From NCBI RefSeq assembly GCF_030010625.1, contig NZ_JASCXN010000001.1:425147-489146 (forward strand): DNA of 64,000 bases, written 5' to 3'. Within the stretch, counting starts at the first letter, position 1, and every line of letters begins with the position of its first letter. The notes under the pieces were generated by a model. That model was given only the letters and a program-made list of their open reading frames with translations. It was not told the origin of the DNA and did not search any database. This DNA comes from Streptomyces sp. CC208A. GTDB taxonomy: Bacteria; Actinomycetota; Actinomycetes; Streptomycetales; Streptomycetaceae. The position numbers and the translations under genes were made by a program. This document shows positions 53,046 to 61,179 of this stretch, piece after piece.

Positions 53046-53085
53046 CGCCCGGTCCCGCCGCGTAATTCGGCGGCGGGACCGGGCG
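53046..53085 (+). terminator. Stem-loop terminator
   Basis: A perfect 15-bp inverted repeat (CGCCCGGTCCCGCCG with its complement) around a 10-nt loop with AATT. It lies 22 nt after the ABM gene stop. Confidence 0.83.
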
Positions 53086-53107
53086 GGCGCGCCGCAGAAT
53101 GGCGCGC

Positions 53108-53584
53108 ATGACCTGGATCTTCTCCCCCGAACGCGTCGACACCCCGGACGCCACCGCCCTGCGCCGCGACTACTACGGCGATGTCGCCGGACGCTACTTC
53201 GGCCGCGTGCTGGCCGAGGACGAGTACGACGACGAGATGATCGACGACGGGCTTGAGCTGCTCGCGCCGCCCGCCGGGGAGTTCCTGGTCGGGCGGTACG
53301 CGGGCGAGGCCGCCGCCTGCGGCGGGATCGTCCTCCTCGACGGCGGGCGGGCCGAGCTGACCCGCGTCTTCATCCGCCCCGCGTACCGCGGCAAGGGCGG
53401 CGCCGGCCTCCTCATGGACGGCCTGGAGGAGGCCGCCCGCGCGCTCGGCGCCCGCCGGACGGTCCTCAACACCCGGCTCGACCTGGTCGAGGCGCGGGCG
53501 CTGTACGTGCGGCACGGGTACAAGGAGATCCCGGCGTACTGCACGGGGCCGTACATGGAGATCTGGTACGGCAAGGAGCTCTGA
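53108..53584 (+). CDS. GNAT-family N-acetyltransferase
   Basis: The 158-residue protein is a compact GNAT fold with motif A in ELTRVFIRPAYRGKGGAGLL containing the acetyl-CoA loop, and a C-terminal NTRLDLVEARALYVRHGYKE typical of the family. Substrate unknown. An ATG at 53099 (MARMTWIF) would add three residues; no good ribosome binding site distinguishes the two. Confidence 0.87.
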   Translation: MTWIFSPERVDTPDATALRRDYYGDVAGRYFGRVLAEDEYDDEMIDDGLELLAPPAGEFLVGRYAGEAAACGGIVLLDGGRAELTRVFIRPAYRGKGGAGLLMDGLEEAARALGARRTVLNTRLDLVEARALYVRHGYKEIPAYCTGPYMEIWYGKEL

Positions 53585-53624
53585 CCGACCGACCGTCCCG
53601 CCCGCCCGACCGACCGACCGACCG
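53583..53624. repeat. GACC tetranucleotide repeats
   Basis: GACCGACCGACC and GACCGACCGACCGACC flank TCCCGCCCGCCC in the gap between convergent genes. It is a simple sequence repeat with no sign of function. Confidence 0.6.
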
Positions 53625-53637
53625 GGGAAACGTTCCG

Positions 53638-54252
53638 TCAGCTGTTCCAGACGACGACGTCGAAGGTGGCGTTCGCGTCACTGGCCTGGCCGGCCAGCTC
53701 CTTGGCCACCAGCAGGACGAGCCTGCCCTCGGTGGTGCGGCCGCAGACGGCCAGGCCGGTCCTCAGCCGGATCTCCGCGCCCGTGGCCTGGGTGTCGACG
53801 ACGCCCAGACAGTCCTCGTACGACGGGGGATTCGCCTCGCCCTTCCAGACCATGGCCTTGGCCCCGTTGTCCGGGCTCAGCTTGAGGTCGCCGAAGGGGT
53901 AGACGGCGAAGTCGCGGTCGCCGCCGCTCTCGGTGTCCACCGGGGGCGCGAGGTCGAGGTCCCTGTCCCCGCCGTAGGGGATGACCAGGACGCCCTGCCA
54001 CCGGACCGTGCCGGGCGGCGGCCCGGTCGGGGCGGCGGTCGTCGGCTCCTCCTGGACGGGGGTGGCGGCGGCGTCCGCGGTCGGCGCCGTGTCCACCGCG
54101 GGCTTGTCGTCCGCCGTCGGCTCGTCGTCCGGCGCCGGGGTCGCCGACGTCGGCGGCGGGACCGGGGCCGGTGCGGCCGCCGGGGTGTTGTTGCCGGTGC
54201 TCACCACATACGTACCGACGACACCGATCAGGGCCGCCACCAGCGTCGACAC
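53638..54252 (-). CDS. Secreted/membrane protein with Pro/Ala-rich linker, possible 5' frameshift
   Basis: The 204-residue reading begins MSTLVAALIGVVGTYVVSTG: a membrane anchor, then an Ala/Pro/Thr-rich linker (residues 25-85), then a domain with two cysteines (YEDCLGVVD, GLAVCGRTT) and a DFAVYPFGDLKLSPDNGAKA block, likely extracellular. Upstream in the same frame, codons for YPQAGPGYGAYGTPPPPRRS then RKGAWIG are open but have no start. An ATG at 54380 (MSSYEPGRAG) is one base out of frame. Typical relatives begin MSSYEPG and run into QQQGYPQ, so one base is probably missing near 54351-54366. Confidence 0.7.
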   Translation of the reverse strand: MSTLVAALIGVVGTYVVSTGNNTPAAAPAPVPPPTSATPAPDDEPTADDKPAVDTAPTADAAATPVQEEPTTAAPTGPPPGTVRWQGVLVIPYGGDRDLDLAPPVDTESGGDRDFAVYPFGDLKLSPDNGAKAMVWKGEANPPSYEDCLGVVDTQATGAEIRLRTGLAVCGRTTEGRLVLLVAKELAGQASDANATFDVVVWNS

Positions 54253-54380
54253 CGCGCCGATCCAGGCGCCCTTGCGGGACGACCGCCGGGGCGGCGGCGG
54301 AGTGCCGTAGGCCCCGTACCCCGGTCCGGCCTGTGGGTACCCCTGCTGCTGCCGGCCCGGCCCGGCTCGTAACTGCTCAT

Positions 54381-54749
54381 CCTGCCTGTCCCCCTGTGCG
54401 TTGTTGATCTTCGGCAGGACAGGGCACCGATCACTCCTGATCCCCCGTCATGCCGGTTGCGCCGACCCCGGGATGGCGGCGTGACAGGTCAGGCCCGGTG
54501 GTCGCGGGGCTGTTCCGGCGCGCGGGGGCGTCCCGCGCGGGAGCCGAGCACCGGCAGGGCACGGGGGCGGGGTCCACGCCGAGCCGCAGCGGGCCCGCCT
54601 CCCGGGCGGCTCTCGGAAATCGCCCCGGGCAGCTCCTCCGTCCCGAGACGAATGTCCGGATATGGCCTGTGGAGGGATGCGTGCGTTCACCCGCCGGTCG
54701 GAGGTCGCCTGCATAATCACTGCCAGTTGCATCGGGGAGGGAAAACACC
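54381..54749. other. Intergenic region, no gene supported
   Basis: No reading frame here has good coding support. It holds a possible minus 10 hexamer CATAAT at 54712-54717 and the GGGAGGG ribosome binding site of the following gene. I see no operator or repeat of note. Confidence 0.5.
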
Positions 54750-55778
54750 ATGACCGGACTCGCATGTCCTGAATGCGGCGGCCGGAGACCCGGCTGCGCC
54801 TGCACCCGGGCAGCGGACCTGGCGGCGGAGAGGGCGGCGGCCGAGGACTTCGACCCGCTCCGGATCAGGCCGTACGTGACGCTGGACGCGCAGGACGTCG
54901 AGGACCCTCCGACCGCGCGGCTGACGGCGATACGGCCCGATGCGGGGGCGTACGAGGCGCAGACGCGGGTGATCCCCGCGTACGGCCCCGAGCCCCACGG
55001 GTACGGCTCCGAGGGCGGGGCGCACGAGACCGTGCCGCTGCTGCTCGGCGGGGCCGGCGGCGCGGACGGCGGCAGGCCCGGGGCGCGGCGGGACGAGCGG
55101 TCGCGCAAGCGGCGGGGCACGCTGGTCGCGGGCATCGCGGCGGCGGCCGTGGCCGGCACGGCCGCGCTGGCCGCGGCGGTGCTCGGCGGCGAGGAGACCG
55201 AGGACCGGGCGGCGGTCCCCGAGGTGACCACGAGCGCGTCCCTGAACATCGCCGTCTCGGAGGCACCCTCCCCGTCCTCCACCTCCCCGGCGCCCACCCG
55301 CACCTCTTCGGCATCCCCGTCGCCGCTCGCCTCCTCGGACTCGCCGTCCCCGTCGGCCTCCGTCTCCGCGTCCGCGTCCGCGTCGTCGGACCCGGCGCCG
55401 GTCTCGCCGTCCGCGCCGGCGGGCCCCACGGGCACCGGCTCCCCGTCCGCGACCGGCGGCACGGCCCCGGTCGCGAGCCCCTCCGCGGCCCCGGCGACCT
55501 CCGCGGCCCCGACGACGGCCTCCCCCACGACCTCGGACGCGCCCGAGGGGGCGATCCTGACGCTGGGCGACACGGGGGCCGAGGTGCGGGAGCTCCAGCT
55601 GCGGCTGACGGCCGTATACGCCTACTGGGGCGACATCGACGGGGTGTACAGCGAGGAGGTGCGGGACGCGGTGGCCTCGTACCAGGGCATGCGGTGGCCC
55701 CGGAAGGACCCGGAGGGCGTCTACGGCGTGCACACGCGGCGCAACCTGGAGAAGCAGACCCCCGGCATCGCGGGCTGA
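54750..55778 (+). CDS. Peptidoglycan-binding-domain membrane protein
   Basis: The 342-residue protein has an N-terminal cytoplasmic part with four cysteines (CPECGGRRPGCACT, zinc-ribbon-like), a membrane helix at about residues 123-145, a Ser/Pro/Ala-rich extracellular linker (residues 150-280) and a C-terminal PG_binding_1 domain (GDTGAEVRELQLRLTAVYAY, GDIDGVYSEEVRDAVASYQG). It probably links the cell wall to the membrane. The N-terminal cysteine cluster would lie in the cytoplasm. A terminator follows. Confidence 0.85.
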   Translation: MTGLACPECGGRRPGCACTRAADLAAERAAAEDFDPLRIRPYVTLDAQDVEDPPTARLTAIRPDAGAYEAQTRVIPAYGPEPHGYGSEGGAHETVPLLLGGAGGADGGRPGARRDERSRKRRGTLVAGIAAAAVAGTAALAAAVLGGEETEDRAAVPEVTTSASLNIAVSEAPSPSSTSPAPTRTSSASPSPLASSDSPSPSASVSASASASSDPAPVSPSAPAGPTGTGSPSATGGTAPVASPSAAPATSAAPTTASPTTSDAPEGAILTLGDTGAEVRELQLRLTAVYAYWGDIDGVYSEEVRDAVASYQGMRWPRKDPEGVYGVHTRRNLEKQTPGIAG

Positions 55779-55823
55779 CGCGGGGCGGGACAGGCGGCGG
55801 TAGGGGCGGGTGGCGGTAGGGGC

Positions 55824-55850
55824 GGGTGGCCAAGACGGCCACCCGTTTTG
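55824..55850 (+). terminator. Intrinsic terminator with U-tract
   Basis: GGGTGGCC-AAGAC-GGCCACCC followed by GTTTTGT: a classical rho-independent terminator, unusual for its T-run in this GC-rich genome. Just before it are two copies of GGCGGTAGGGGCGGGTGG. Confidence 0.88.
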
Positions 55851-55939
55851 TATCGTGAAGAAACAAAGTGGTTCCGCCCGTATTCCCTGACCGGCGGGCG
55901 GGACCGCTTCGTTCTCCGCGCCATCCCTCTGGAGCCCCC

Positions 55940-56608
55940 ATGGCCGCCACCCCGGCACCGCTCACCGCCCGCGCCCTCCTGCTCGACATGGACGGCACCC
56001 TGGTCGACTCGGACGCCGTCGTGGAGCGCTGCTGGCGCCGGTGGGCGGACCGGCAGGGGCTCGACGCCGGCGAGGTGCTGAAGGTCGTGCACGGCCGCCA
56101 GGGGTACGCCACGATGGCACTCCTCCTCCCCCACCGCCCGATGGCCGAGAACCACGCCGACAACGCGGTGATGCTCGCCGAGGAGACCGCCGACGTCGAC
56201 GGCGTCGTGCCGGTGCCCGGCGCCCCCGCCTTCATGGACGCGATCGCCGACCTGCCGCACGCCCTGGTGACCTCCGCCGACGAGCCCCTGGCCCGGGCCC
56301 GGATGGGCGCGGCGGGCCTGCGGATGCCGGAGATCCGGGTGACCGCCGAGCGGGTCGGCGCGAGCAAGCCGGACCCGGAGGGCTTCCTCAAGGGCGCGGC
56401 CGAACTCGGCGCGGCCCCGGCGGACTGCCTGGCCTTCGAGGACTCCGAGGCCGGCATCCGGGCGGCGAGGGCGGCCGGGATGCGCGTCGTCGGCGTGGGC
56501 CCGAGGGTGGCGGCCTTCGCGCCGGACCTGCACGTCCGGGACCTGACCTCCCTGCGCGTCACGGCCGCCTCCGACGGCACGATCACGCTCGGAGCCGTAC
56601 CCGCCTGA
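55940..56608 (+). CDS. HAD-family phosphatase/phosphoglucomutase-like
   Basis: The 222-residue protein has HAD motif I LLLDMDGTLVDSDAVVE with both catalytic Asp, motif II ALVTSADEP, Lys in RVGASKPDPEGF and motif IV FEDSEAGIRAARAAGM. The cap region is alpha-helical (C1 type), as in sugar phosphatases and beta-phosphoglucomutase. Its substrate is probably a small phosphate ester. GGAG lies 6 nt before the ATG. Confidence 0.92.
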   Translation: MAATPAPLTARALLLDMDGTLVDSDAVVERCWRRWADRQGLDAGEVLKVVHGRQGYATMALLLPHRPMAENHADNAVMLAEETADVDGVVPVPGAPAFMDAIADLPHALVTSADEPLARARMGAAGLRMPEIRVTAERVGASKPDPEGFLKGAAELGAAPADCLAFEDSEAGIRAARAAGMRVVGVGPRVAAFAPDLHVRDLTSLRVTAASDGTITLGAVPA

Positions 56609-56894
56609 CCGCCACGGGCGGAGCGACCACCCCCGGAGCCGTACGAGACCACCCCCGCCGCCGGGACGACCGCGCGCGGGGGTGTTCGCGTACGCGCCCC
56701 GCCCCCTTCACCTCCACGGAATCCGACACTCCGTCAGAACGCACCCACCCCTTGATGTGACGTGAGCATGTCGCCACTCTGTTACCTGGCGCACCCCCCG
56801 GCGAAACCCGGGGCCGTCACGCTGACCGGGCCACCGTCCGGTACCGCACGGGACCGGCGTACCGCCAAGGTCCCTCCGAATCAAGGGAGTCACC

Positions 56895-57545
56895 ATGCCC
56901 CTCGGCAAGGTCTACGCGCGTCGAGCCGCCGCGCTCGCCTCTTCCGCCGCCCTCGCCCTGACCGGTCTCCTCGCCTCCGCGCCCACCGCGCAGGCCGCGA
57001 TGCCGACCCCGGTCAGCGCCTCCACGGCCCGCACCTACCTCGCCTCCCTCACGGTCAAGGCGGAAGGTTCCACCACCGGATACAGCCGCTCCCTCTTCCC
57101 CCACTGGATCACCCAGTCCGGCACCTGCAACACCCGCGAGACCGTCCTGAAGCGGGACGGCGTGAACGTCGTCACCGACTCCAACTGCGCCTCGATCAGC
57201 GGAAGCTGGTACTCGCCGTACGACGGCGCCACCTGGACCGCCGCCTCGGACGTCGACATCGACCACGTCATCCCGCTCGCCGAGGCATGGCGCTCGGGGG
57301 CCAGCTCCTGGACCACCGCCCAGCGCCAGGGCTTCGCCAACGACCTGACCCGGCCGCAGCTCATAGCCGTCACCGACAACGTCAACCAGGCCAAGGGCGA
57401 CAAGGACCCGGCCAAGTGGATGCCCCCGCGCACCGCGTACCACTGCACCTACGCCCGCGCCTGGGTGCACGTGAAGTACCACTACAACCTCAGCGTCGAC
57501 TCGGCGGAGAAGAGCGCCCTGCAGTCCGTCCTCAACGGCTGCTGA
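56895..57545 (+). CDS. Secreted HNH endonuclease
   Basis: The 216-residue protein has a signal peptide ending at AQAAM and a mature HNH/DUF1524 nuclease: DVDIDHVIPLAEAW carries the catalytic His and metal ligands and DNVNQAKGDKDPAKW the HNH Asn. Two cysteine pairs (GTCNTRET, DSNCASIS, YHCTYA, LNGC) could form disulfides, fitting an extracellular enzyme. It would degrade DNA outside the cell for nutrients or during development. The 286-nt upstream gap holds no other gene. Confidence 0.9.
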   Translation: MPLGKVYARRAAALASSAALALTGLLASAPTAQAAMPTPVSASTARTYLASLTVKAEGSTTGYSRSLFPHWITQSGTCNTRETVLKRDGVNVVTDSNCASISGSWYSPYDGATWTAASDVDIDHVIPLAEAWRSGASSWTTAQRQGFANDLTRPQLIAVTDNVNQAKGDKDPAKWMPPRTAYHCTYARAWVHVKYHYNLSVDSAEKSALQSVLNGC

Positions 57546-57650
57546 GCACCCGTCTCCTGACGTGACACCAGGAGACCGGCACCGGCACCGGCGCGCCCGC
57601 GGCCCGGGCCCGAGCGGCCCGCGCCATGGGCGCGCTCCCACCGGCACACA

Positions 57651-57668
57651 TACTTGAACTTGCAAGTA
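57651..57668. promoter_or_regulatory. MarR/HxlR-like operator before doxX
   Basis: TACTTGAACTTGCAAGTA is an inverted repeat of 6-bp arms around a 6-nt spacer, AT-rich for this genome and 91 nt before the DoxX start. This pattern is typical of MarR/DUF24-type operators; the regulator is not in the window. Confidence 0.5.
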
Positions 57669-57759
57669 ATACTGAGGGGAGCCTAACCTGGCGGCTGTTC
57701 GGTACCCGTCCCCCACGCCCGCCCTCCCAGGGCGGGCCGGCCGAAGGAGCTCCCCCGCC

Positions 57760-58224
57760 ATGAACACCCTGACCAGCCGCCTCCATCAGGCGCAGCCGTA
57801 CGCGCTCGGCCTCTTCCGGATCGTCGTCGGCCTGCTCTTCGCCTGCCACGGCGCCGCCTCGCTCTTCGGCGTCCTCGGCGGCGCGATGGGCGGCGGCACC
57901 GTCCCGGCGGGCACCTGGCCCGGCTGGTACGCGGCGCTGATCCAGCTCGTCTGCGGCGGTCTCGTCCTCATCGGCCTCGGCACGCGCGGTGCGGCCTTCC
58001 TCGCCTCGGGCTCGATGGCGTACGCGTACTTCTGGGCCCACCAGCCGGAGGCCCTCTTCCCGCTCCAGAACGGCGGCGAGCCGGCCGCCCTCTTCTGCTG
58101 GGCCTTCGCCCTGCTGATATTCACGGGCCCGGGCGCCCTGGCCCTGGACTCCCTCTTCGGTGCGAAGGGCGCGCAGGGCACGGATTCGGGCTCGGGGAAG
58201 CAGGACACCCCGGTAGCCGCCTGA
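57760..58224 (+). CDS. DoxX-family membrane protein
   Basis: The 154-residue protein has four membrane helices with the DoxX pattern (LGLFRIVVGLLFACHGAASL, WYAALIQLVCGGLVLIGLGT, LFCWAFALLIFTGPGALALD). DoxX proteins are integral membrane proteins often tied to oxidative or thiol stress. An AT-rich operator before it suggests stress induction. The tail is cytoplasmic and polar. Confidence 0.9.
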   Translation: MNTLTSRLHQAQPYALGLFRIVVGLLFACHGAASLFGVLGGAMGGGTVPAGTWPGWYAALIQLVCGGLVLIGLGTRGAAFLASGSMAYAYFWAHQPEALFPLQNGGEPAALFCWAFALLIFTGPGALALDSLFGAKGAQGTDSGSGKQDTPVAA

Positions 58225-58243
58225 CCCCACCCCCGCCCCGGCT

Positions 58244-58280
58244 CCGGGGCCCCGTCGGCACCCGCCCGACGGGGCCCCGG
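58244..58280 (+). terminator. Stem-loop terminator
   Basis: Perfect 15-bp arms CCGGGGCCCCGTCGG and CCGACGGGGCCCCGG around a 7-nt loop, 20 nt after the DoxX stop. Confidence 0.85.
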
Positions 58281-58305
58281 GCGTCGGCGCGTAGGCTCTG
58301 CCCCT

Positions 58306-58944
58306 GTGACTCTGCTCGACAGCATGGGCTCGCTGAAGTCGCTGACCTCGGGCCCCTGGATCTACCCGGTGGTGGCGACGTCGATCCTGCTCGACGTCTT
58401 TCTTCCCGTGCTGCCGAGCGGCTTCCTCGTGATCTCCGCCGCGACGGCCGCCTCCGCCTCCCTCGGCGCGGCCGCCGCGCACCCGGGCGCCCCCGCGCTG
58501 CTCCCCCTCCTCCTCACCGCGGCGGCGGCCTCGGCGCTCGGCGACTTCCTCGCGTACCGGCTCGCGCTGCGCGGCGGCCGGCGCCTGGACCGGGCGATAT
58601 CCCGCTCGCGCCGGCTCACGGTGGCGAGGGAACGGCTCGGCACCGCCCTGGCCCGGGGCGGCGGTCTGATCGTGGTGTTGGCGCGGTTCGCCCCGGCGGG
58701 CCGCTCCGTGGTGTCCCTGGGCGCGGGCGCGGCGCGGCGGCGCCCCGAGCAGTTCCTGCCCTGGTCCGCCCTGGCGGCGGTGGTCTGGGCCTCGTACAGC
58801 GTGGGGCTCGGCTGGCTGGGCGGCCAGTGGCTGGGCGCGACCTGGTTCAGCGCGACGGTGTCGACCCTGGCGCTGCTGCTTGCGGGCGCCCTGGCCGGCT
58901 ACCTCATACGGCGTCCGGACGCGGCCCCGGCTCCGGCGTCCTGA
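58306..58944 (+). CDS. DedA-family membrane protein
   Basis: The 212-residue protein has a DedA/SNARE-associated layout: helices with GPWIYPVVATSILLDVFLPV, PSGFLVISAATAASAS, then GDFLAYRLALRGGRRLDR and VVLARFAPAGRSVVSLGAGA. DedA proteins are involved in membrane lipid transport or proton-coupled homeostasis. It starts with GTG and ends 41 nt into the convergent DUF2277 gene. Confidence 0.87.
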   Translation: MTLLDSMGSLKSLTSGPWIYPVVATSILLDVFLPVLPSGFLVISAATAASASLGAAAAHPGAPALLPLLLTAAAASALGDFLAYRLALRGGRRLDRAISRSRRLTVARERLGTALARGGGLIVVLARFAPAGRSVVSLGAGAARRRPEQFLPWSALAAVVWASYSVGLGWLGGQWLGATWFSATVSTLALLLAGALAGYLIRRPDAAPAPAS

Positions 58945-59167
58945 CGGAACCGGACCGCATCCCTCTCACCTCCAGATCGGCGAGCAGCCGGGCGGTGGCG
59001 TCGGCGACCTCGTCGACGGCCCGCTCGAAGGCCTCACGGTTGTGCGCGGCGGGAGCGCGGAAACCGGAGACCTTGCGGACGTACTGGAGCGCGGCGGCGC
59101 GGATGTCGTCAGGGGTCGCTTCACGAGGCAGAGCGGGCGGACGAAGCGTCTTGATGCTGCGGCACAT
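58904..59167 (-). CDS. DUF2277-family protein
   Basis: The 87-residue protein has the family's hallmarks: MCRSIKTLRPPALPREATPD and AAALQYVRKVSGFRAPAAHN then EAFERAVDEVADATARLLAD. The family is small, cytoplasmic and of unknown function. The C-terminus overlaps the convergent DedA gene by 41 nt. Confidence 0.88.
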   Translation of the reverse strand: MCRSIKTLRPPALPREATPDDIRAAALQYVRKVSGFRAPAAHNREAFERAVDEVADATARLLADLEVRGMRSGSVRTPEPGPRPDAV

Positions 59168-59207
59168 GCGTCCAGTCTCCCCCGCCCCACTGACACTCCC
59201 GGCGTCG

Positions 59208-59429
59208 TCAGTTCAGCCCACGCCGACTGCGCGCGTTGATCTCGGCGGCGCGGGCGCGGAGCTCGCGCAGCGGCGTGGCGAGCTGGACGTCACCGGGCTC
59301 GGCCTCCCACTCGGCCCCGCCGTGGACGGCACGGATCAGGAAGCGCCCGGACACGCTCCGCACGAAGAAGCCGACCCGCCCCGTGGCGGTGTCGCGGACG
59401 AGGTCGCCGACCTCGGGCACAGGTTGCAC
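59208..59429 (-). CDS. Small hypothetical protein, possible partner of GntR
   Basis: The 73-residue protein starts with GTG (reading QPVPEVGDLVRDTATGRVGF after the initiator) behind GGAGGGG. It looks like a small beta-barrel (RFLIRAVHGGAEWEAEPGDV) with a helical C-terminus (LRELRARAAEINARS). It is divergent from the GntR-type gene, with a palindromic operator in between. This pair recurs in Streptomyces, but the function is unknown. A longer reading to 59468 lacks a ribosome binding site. Confidence 0.75.
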   Translation of the reverse strand: MQPVPEVGDLVRDTATGRVGFFVRSVSGRFLIRAVHGGAEWEAEPGDVQLATPLRELRARAAEINARSRRGLN

Positions 59430-59502
59430 GCAACCCCTCCGTCCCGTCCGAATGCTGCGTGGGGACACCCAGGGAAACCCGGAGACCCCGCCCTGTCAAC
59501 GT

Positions 59503-59514
59503 ATCTCTAGAGAT
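59503..59514. promoter_or_regulatory. Candidate GntR operator
   Basis: ATCTCTAGAGAT is a perfect 12-bp palindrome in the gap between the 73-aa gene and the GntR gene, 105 nt before the latter. It is AT-rich for this genome and in the usual position for autoregulation by a HutC-type GntR. Confidence 0.6.
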
Positions 59515-59618
59515 GTCCCCCGATGGACGGATCACGAGGTCAGGACGGCGCACACGTGTGCACCCCGGCGGCGGGGCGCCCCTTAGGGTGTCCCGCAGAC
59601 GAAGGGAGTGGTCCACTC

Positions 59619-60377
59619 GTGACTGATCAGGACGGCACTCGTCGACCCAAGTACCAGCGCATCGCGGACGAGTTGAGAACCGCGATCCACTCAGGCGACT
59701 TCGCGCCGGGCGACCGGCTCCCCGGCGAGAACGACCTCATGTCCACCTACGACGTGGCCCGGATGACCGCCCGCCAGGCCCTCGCGGTCCTCCGCGGCGA
59801 GGGCCTCACGGAGGCCCGCAAGGGCGCCGGCGTCTTCGTCCGCTCCTTCCGCCCCCTGCGCCGCCGCGGCATCCCCCGCCTCGCCGCCGACGGCTGGACC
59901 GCCGGCCGCTCGATCTGGTCGACGGAGACCGAGGACCGCACCCTGGTGGTGGACCACCTCACGGTCTCGGAGGAACCGGCGCCCCCACGCATCGCAGGCG
60001 CCCTGAACCTGGCACCGGGAACCCCGCTCTGCGTCCGCAGCCGCCGCTTCGTCCTCGACGACAAACCGGTCCTCCTCTCCACCTCGTACCTCTCCGCCGC
60101 CCTGGTCCACGGCACCCCCATCACCCGCCCGGACACCGGCCCAGGCGGCACCTACGCCCGCCTGACCGACCTCGGCCACCGCCCCACCCGCTTCCGCGAG
60201 GAGATCCGCTCCCGCATGCCCACAGCGGACGAGACCGACCGCCTGGCCCTCCCCCCGGGCACCCCGGTCGTCCTGATCGCCCGAACGGCCTTCACGGAAC
60301 CGGGCGTGGCGGTGGAGCTCAACGAGATGACTCTGGACGCGTCGGCCTACGTCCTGGAGTACGACTTCGACGCGTGA
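59619..60377 (+). CDS. GntR/HutC-family regulator
   Basis: The 252-residue protein has an N-terminal wHTH (PKYQRIADELRTAIHSGDFA, LPGENDLMSTYDVARMTARQ then ALAVLRGEGLTEARKGAGVF) and a C-terminal UTRA/HutC ligand-binding domain (LAPGTPLCVRSRRFVLDDKP, FREEIRSRMPTADETDRLAL). GntR/HutC regulators respond to sugars, amino acids or nucleotides; several are plasmid or integrative-element repressors of the KorSA type. The GTG start is used with AGGGAG upstream. A palindrome precedes it. Confidence 0.92.
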   Translation: MTDQDGTRRPKYQRIADELRTAIHSGDFAPGDRLPGENDLMSTYDVARMTARQALAVLRGEGLTEARKGAGVFVRSFRPLRRRGIPRLAADGWTAGRSIWSTETEDRTLVVDHLTVSEEPAPPRIAGALNLAPGTPLCVRSRRFVLDDKPVLLSTSYLSAALVHGTPITRPDTGPGGTYARLTDLGHRPTRFREEIRSRMPTADETDRLALPPGTPVVLIARTAFTEPGVAVELNEMTLDASAYVLEYDFDA

Positions 60378-60451
60378 GGCGGACCTCCCGGTCACCACGA
60401 AGGCCCCTGGAGACAGGGGTGCCGGTGCCCGGCCCGTCCTACGCTCGCCTC

Positions 60452-61096
60452 ATGACGATCAAGACCGTAGCCCTGGACATCGGCGAGACCCTCGTCCGTG
60501 ACGACCGGTACTGGGCGTCCTGGGCCGACTGGCTCGACGTCCCCCGGCACACCCTTTCCGCTCTCGTCGGCGCCGTCGTCGCCCATGGCCGCGACAACGC
60601 CGACGCCGTCCGGCTCCTCCGCCCCGGCATCGACATCGCCGCCGAGTACGCCGCCCGCGAGGCCGCCGGCCGCGGCGAGCACCTCGACGAGACCGACCTG
60701 TACTCCGACGTCCGCCCCGCCCTCACCCGACTCCGTGAACTCGGGGTCCGGGTGGTGATCGCAGGCAACCAGACCCCGAAGGCGGGCGAGCTGCTGCGGG
60801 CCCTGGATCTCCCGGCGGACCTGGTGGTGATGTCCGGCGAGTGGGGCGTCGCGAAGCCGGCGCCCGAGTTCTTCGCCAGAGTGGCCGAGGCCGCGGAGGC
60901 GTCCCCGTACGAGACCGTCTATGTCGGCGACCACCCCGCCAACGACGTCTTCCCCGCCCGGGCGGCCGGTCTGCGGACGGCGCACCTTCGCCGGGGCCCG
61001 TGGGGGTACTACTGGGCCGACGCCCCGGACGTACGGGCTGCCGCCGACTGGAACGTCTCCTCCCTGTCCGAACTCACCGTCATCGTCGGCGAGTAG
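60452..61096 (+). CDS. HAD-family hydrolase
   Basis: The 214-residue protein begins MTIKTVALDIGETLVRDDRY: motif I DIGET has Gly in place of the second Asp, as in dehalogenase-type members. Motif II VVIAGNQTP, Lys in GVAKPAPEFFARV and motif IV YVGDHPANDVFPARAAGL are present. The substrate is unknown. It follows the GntR gene by 74 nt, same strand, and may be controlled with it. Confidence 0.88.
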   Translation: MTIKTVALDIGETLVRDDRYWASWADWLDVPRHTLSALVGAVVAHGRDNADAVRLLRPGIDIAAEYAAREAAGRGEHLDETDLYSDVRPALTRLRELGVRVVIAGNQTPKAGELLRALDLPADLVVMSGEWGVAKPAPEFFARVAEAAEASPYETVYVGDHPANDVFPARAAGLRTAHLRRGPWGYYWADAPDVRAAADWNVSSLSELTVIVGE

Positions 61097-61179
61097 GGAA
61101 CGCTCGGTTCCAGGCCTCACGCGAAGGCCTGCGCCCTACTCTGGCAGGTGTCGAGTCTGGTCAGAGAAGGAGCAAGGCC

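Noticed and set aside
53583..53624. GACC repeats as a CRISPR-like or phase-variable locus
   Set aside because: It is a short simple repeat in an intergenic gap with no gene switched by it.
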